60,273 nucleotides of DNA, from the NCBI GenBank assembly GCA_910586595.1, contig CAJUJB010000015.1, positions 1 through 60,273 on the forward strand, written 5' to 3'. Source of the stretch: an uncultured Muribaculaceae bacterium (GTDB lineage: Bacteria; Bacteroidota; Bacteroidia; Bacteroidales; Muribaculaceae). Position 1 is the stretch's first letter. Each line of letters opens with the position of its first letter. Positions 60,056 to 60,273 of this stretch are shown one piece after another. A program made the position numbers and the translations under genes. Under the pieces are notes generated by a model, which had not been told where the DNA came from, ran no database searches, and saw only the letters and a list, made by a program, of their open reading frames with translations.

Positions 60056-60273
60056 ATGAGAAAAGGATTTATCGTAGTTTTATGTATTGTTATATCCGTA
60101 TTGGTGTGGGCTGAGCAGTCGACACAAGCGACGTCATCGGTTAATCTTCCTAAAGTATATCCGTATTATATACTTGATAATGGTGAGATGACATTTGGCA
60201 TAAGTTTGGATTTTGAACATAGCACTTTCCGCGAACCCATTGGCCAATTTAATAATGGAACTTGGGAAGTGGT
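60056..60273 (+). CDS. Unidentified secreted protein, cut by the window end
   Basis: Only the first 72 codons are present. They begin MRKGFIVVLCIVISVLVWAE, a signal peptide, followed by STQATSSVNLPKVYPYYILD. The chosen ATG fits the promoter at 60016. No domain can be named from this part. Confidence 0.65.
   Translation, partial: MRKGFIVVLCIVISVLVWAEQSTQATSSVNLPKVYPYYILDNGEMTFGISLDFEHSTFREPIGQFNNGTWEV

Overview
The window comes from a Gram-negative gut-type Bacteroidales chromosome, most likely a Muribaculaceae (S24-7) relative. The evidence is the recurring Bacteroidetes promoter signature (TTTG, about 19 bases, TAnnTTTG), almost no Shine-Dalgarno sequences, a SusC/SusD pair, a hybrid two-component regulator, several C-terminal sorting-like tails, and gene orders typical of the order (rpsF-rpsR-rplI). 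The family-level placement is inference; no 16S gene is present.

Layout. 0-6.5 kb: a secreted GH43-type enzyme with an inserted jelly-roll domain, the ribosomal protein operon rpsF-rpsR-rplI, a candidate 65-nt small RNA, a GH18 lipoprotein and a secreted alpha/beta-hydrolase. 6.5-15 kb: an AT-richer accessory stretch ending at a tRNA-Leu gene. It holds a metallophosphoesterase-NACHT-beta-propeller STAND protein that looks like a phage-defence sensor, a structured leader RNA with a strong promoter, a HEPN-like protein, a seven-repeat BIG2 adhesin and a perfect 54-bp palindrome. After the tRNA comes rpiB.

15.7-48.3 kb: a large polysaccharide utilisation locus (PUL). On the minus strand are a hybrid two-component sensor-regulator and a GH51. 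Divergent from them, on the plus strand, run GH43, SusC, SusD, a secreted carbohydrate-binding protein, a lectin-GH16 enzyme, a GH105-GH154 fusion, a second GH51, a BNR_4 propeller (GH145/PL27-like), a GH43-GH35 fusion, KduD, an orphan PTS-IIC-type transporter, a KduI with a signal peptide, KDG kinase, KDPG aldolase, a DUF4861 lipoprotein and a small-molecule kinase. The combination best fits an arabinogalactan (type II, AGP/gum-like) whose side chains carry arabinose and rhamnose-capped glucuronic acid. GH16, GH43 and GH35 would take the galactan backbone, GH51 the arabinose, BNR_4 and GH105/GH154 the uronic-acid caps. KduI-KduD-KdgK-Eda would convert unsaturated uronate to pyruvate and glyceraldehyde-3-phosphate. 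Substrate assignment is inference.

48.3-53.9 kb: a minus-strand operon of three tandem serine beta-lactamase-like lipoproteins, whose catalytic motifs erode from one copy to the next, followed by two glycosyltransferases. 54-57 kb: a DUF3943 protein, then a small phage-like cassette (amidase, DUF6808-like membrane protein, two unknowns). 57-59.7 kb: truA and speA. The window ends inside an unidentified secreted protein.

Starts were moved inward where a signal peptide, an upstream promoter or the domain start showed that the longest reading frame was too long. No CRISPR array, intact insertion sequence or rRNA gene was seen.
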